Under the pieces are notes generated by a model. The model was not told the DNA's origin. It saw only the letters and a list, made by a program, of their open reading frames with translations, and ran no database searches. A program made the position numbers and the translations under genes. Shown piece after piece: positions 61,878 to 64,000 of a stretch of 64,000 nt of DNA (its first letter is position 1; the number at the start of each line of letters is the position of its first letter). This stretch comes from Cyprinodon diabolis. Its lineage: Eukaryota; Chordata; Actinopteri; Cyprinodontiformes; Cyprinodontidae. Where the stretch lies: positions 20,980,591-21,044,590 of the forward strand of contig CM060078.1 in NCBI GenBank assembly GCA_030533445.1, given 5' to 3'.

Positions 61878-61894
61878 GTTGCCCTCTGCTGGAC
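61878..61894 (-). promoter_or_regulatory. CTCF-like binding motif, reverse
   Basis: GTTGCCCTCTGCTGGAC; its reverse complement has CCAGCAGAGGGCAAC, which fits the core of the CTCF motif. Confidence 0.35.
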
Positions 61895-62496
61895 TATCAG
61901 GAAACTGCAGGTGTCATAAAGAGGGGGAATGTCAGGCATTGATTTCACAGAGAGAAGCTTTTTATCTCAATTAACTTTAGATGTTGACTGCAAACGGTTA
62001 AACCTAAAAGAATTTCTCTCTGATTTTCTCAGTATTTCTTTTCAGTTTAATAGCTATTTTCTAGCACTTAATTTATACATTACTTTATTTTTAACACTCT
62101 AGCATCAATAATAGAAAATCATCATTTTTCTTTTATCAATTTATTTTAGACACGTAGTTCTGTGACAAGAAGTTATGTGTTCATTCTATTTCCCTGCCTG
62201 ACTGGAAGTTACAGAAAACTACATCTAAACATTATAAATCTGCTTTTTCCTAAAGTATACATTTGTTTGTTTTTATTTGAATGTTGTTAGAGTCACTTTC
62301 ACTAAAATGCTTGTTAAGCTGCATAGAGTTGCAGAAAAGGATATGCTCTAATTGTAATAACAAATAGTGCTGGGGTTGAAATTATTTCATTGTTTGGAAA
62401 ATGCTTTCCTACTGATAAATAGTAGGCTTGTTATTTCTAAACCACTACAGGTATAAATAGCAAGTTGGTACACAGGAGTTCAGATTATATCAATAA

Positions 62497-62515
62497 TGGC
62501 CACTAGAGGACAGCA
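62497..62515 (+). promoter_or_regulatory. CTCF-like binding motif
   Basis: TGGCCACTAGAGGACAGCA differs from the vertebrate CTCF core (CCASYAGRKGGCRSY, from memory) at one position, an A in place of a G. Binding is inferred only. Confidence 0.45.
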
Positions 62516-63663
62516 ATGTGTTAGGTTAATATTTTCTTTTCCTCATGCTTTGACAAAAATGTATTTGTTTATAAAAAATGAGCTCTAATGAATATCTGTT
62601 TCATTTACTTCTTTATTCACAGAATTTAAGTAGATTTTTAGAGAAGAAAAACCTGAAGTAGGTTACATCTATTCAATGGCTCCGAAAGGTTGCATTTTGC
62701 TTATTCTAGCTGGTTATGATTTAATTTTAGGAACTAAAAGCAAAATACATTTTCTATTTTCCAAAGTGACTGAAAATGTAACCTTTTAAACTAAGAAAAA
62801 TTTATTGTCAGTTTGTATAAACTGACTGTATACAAAACCATAATTAGTTGTATACAGCTTTCAGACAGAGAATGAGCTTAGCAGTGAAAAAGAACATTTC
62901 CATTTCATAAAGTGCAACAGTGATTCAATGTAAACGGTGTGGGAGAAAAACATGGTGCAAAACACATTGATGTGGAAGTAAGAGCAGTGCAAAAACAAAC
63001 AGATGTATATGTTGCAAAAATGCAGCAGAAACAATAACATAATTTCGCTAGTTTTCTACTAAACTCTACAAAGAAAATATTAATAAAAATCACAATTTTA
63101 CTTTTACTGATTGATAACTTTAAGTTTATTTTTTAGCATCTTTGCATGTAGTGTGCACAATAAGATAACATTTCAACTTTATCTGCAAGATCCATTAAAA
63201 TATTAAAGAGTATTATCCAGCTCAATATTTTAGAGAAAAAAACCTCAGATTTGGATCAATTTCAAATTATTTATTGTAATGTTAAGATACATTTTTTCCC
63301 AACTCTCTAAAAGGATAAAACGGAGTAACTTTGCTATAATTCAGTCCGCTTCCCGTTATCCACTGACATCCAAAAACGCCTTATTGATATCTCTCAATAG
63401 AAAATTGTTTCCTTTCAATGATAAAGTCTTCATGCTTTTTTTAATTTCTCAAAAATTCACTTTATAAAGCACTTTAGTGATACTTCAGATAAATGAATTA
63501 GTCTTTTTGAAGCAGTGAGTACTTCAACACAACAAAGGATTTGTATTTGGATGACCTAATGGCACTCATGAATGAGGCTTTCACTGATCAGAAAACTAAT
63601 GGATTTCACGTAGATTTTTGTCACTGATCTGCATGGCCAAGTGTTAAAAACTTCTACAGTCAC

Positions 63664-64000
63664 CTAGGGCTGGGCGATAATTCAATAACGATATATATCG
63701 ATCGATAGACGTGTGGCGCAATAGAAAAAAAGCGGGTCGATAAAAGTTCGATAAAAAAACGCAGTTTTCCTTCCTTCTCATTGTAGCCTATCATGTAGGT
63801 TTATGCTAGTCACTACTTCCTCCCAACCAATCACAATCGCGGACCCAGGCATGCCGCCACAAAGCGCCGCCCTCTCAAACCACAACACAGAGCACATGAA
63901 GTTGTCGCAGGAAGGAAAGGCGGAGGAAATTGTTCCAAAGAAGGGTTTTTGTAGTTCGCCAGTTTGGCAGTATTTTGGTCATGGCAAGTCGGACAAAAAA
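63664..64000 (+). mobile_element. hAT transposon, 5' end, runs off window
   Basis: Begins at CTAGGGCTGGGCGATAA with AT-rich ATATCGATCGAT words, a common start of fish hAT elements. A CG-rich leader (GCGGACC, CATGCCGCC, AAGCGCCGCC) precedes the ATG at 63896. The other end is beyond the window. Confidence 0.75.
63896..64000 (+). CDS. hAT-type BED-finger transposase, first 35 codons (partial)
   Basis: Thirty-five codons without a stop to the window edge. They begin MKLSQEGKAEE and reach SSPVWQYFGHGKSDKK; the VW.YF aromatic motif opens the BED zinc finger of ZBED/hAT transposases. The zinc ligands would lie to the right. Whether the element is intact or the gene is domesticated cannot be judged from this part. 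Confidence 0.7.
   Translation, partial: MKLSQEGKAEEIVPKKGFCSSPVWQYFGHGKSDKK

Larger units (their letters stand above)
60346..63660. other. AT-rich, no gene seen
   Basis: No coding exons recognised. Two CTCF-like motifs stand out in otherwise plain sequence (61881-61892 and 62497-62515). Confidence 0.45.

Overview
This is a piece of a vertebrate nuclear genome, most probably a teleost fish. It has short exons with canonical splice sites in long AT-rich introns, no bacterial-style gene packing, and fish-type repeats: Tc1-like and hAT elements, a DANA/Mermaid-like tRNA SINE, L2-like and RTE-like LINE tails, and long (TA)n tracts. The species cannot be fixed by reading alone.

One protein-coding gene can be supported. 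It lies on the + strand from about 7.58 kb to 28.49 kb and is an ataxin-7 family gene, best matched to ATXN7L1 (ataxin-7-like 1). Ten exons join in frame, with every exon phase matching its neighbour, to encode 735 residues ending in a TGA at 27401-27403. In order the protein has a C-X2-C-X11-H-X4-H zinc finger split by the first visible intron, a Ser/Pro-rich linker, the SCA7 zinc-binding domain, an acidic stretch, a conserved block after the SCA7 domain containing GYYVFDRRWD, and a Ser-rich tail with basic clusters. The exons for the N-terminal ~100 residues were not found and probably lie left of the window. One small intron uses a GC-AG splice pair. The 3'UTR runs to a polyadenylation signal at 28466.

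From 28.5 to 48.6 kb there is no recognisable gene, only repeats of different ages. They include an L2-like LINE end on the minus strand (32.3-33.4 kb), a SINE with a 13-bp target duplication (35.6 kb), two inverted copies of one repeat carrying CTCF-like motifs (37.3 and 38.7 kb), and two hAT-like copies (39.4 and 41.9 kb) on either side of a 5'-truncated LINE. A Tc1-like element (43.4-45.5 kb) is itself interrupted by a small inverted-repeat element.

A CpG-rich block at about 48.7-50.8 kb looks like a promoter with a non-coding first exon (a good donor follows 49095), but no coding exon of its gene was recognised to its right. From 51 to 64 kb there are more repeats: decayed hAT transposase pieces with BED fingers, Tc1 relics and (TA)n tracts. 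The window ends inside the first 35 codons of another BED-finger hAT-type reading frame.

No new multi-gene system was found. The most unusual items are the 182-bp near-perfect palindrome at 3772-3953, the GC-AG intron, the nested transposons with readable target duplications, the SINE and LINE that share a tail, and the CpG island without an assigned gene.
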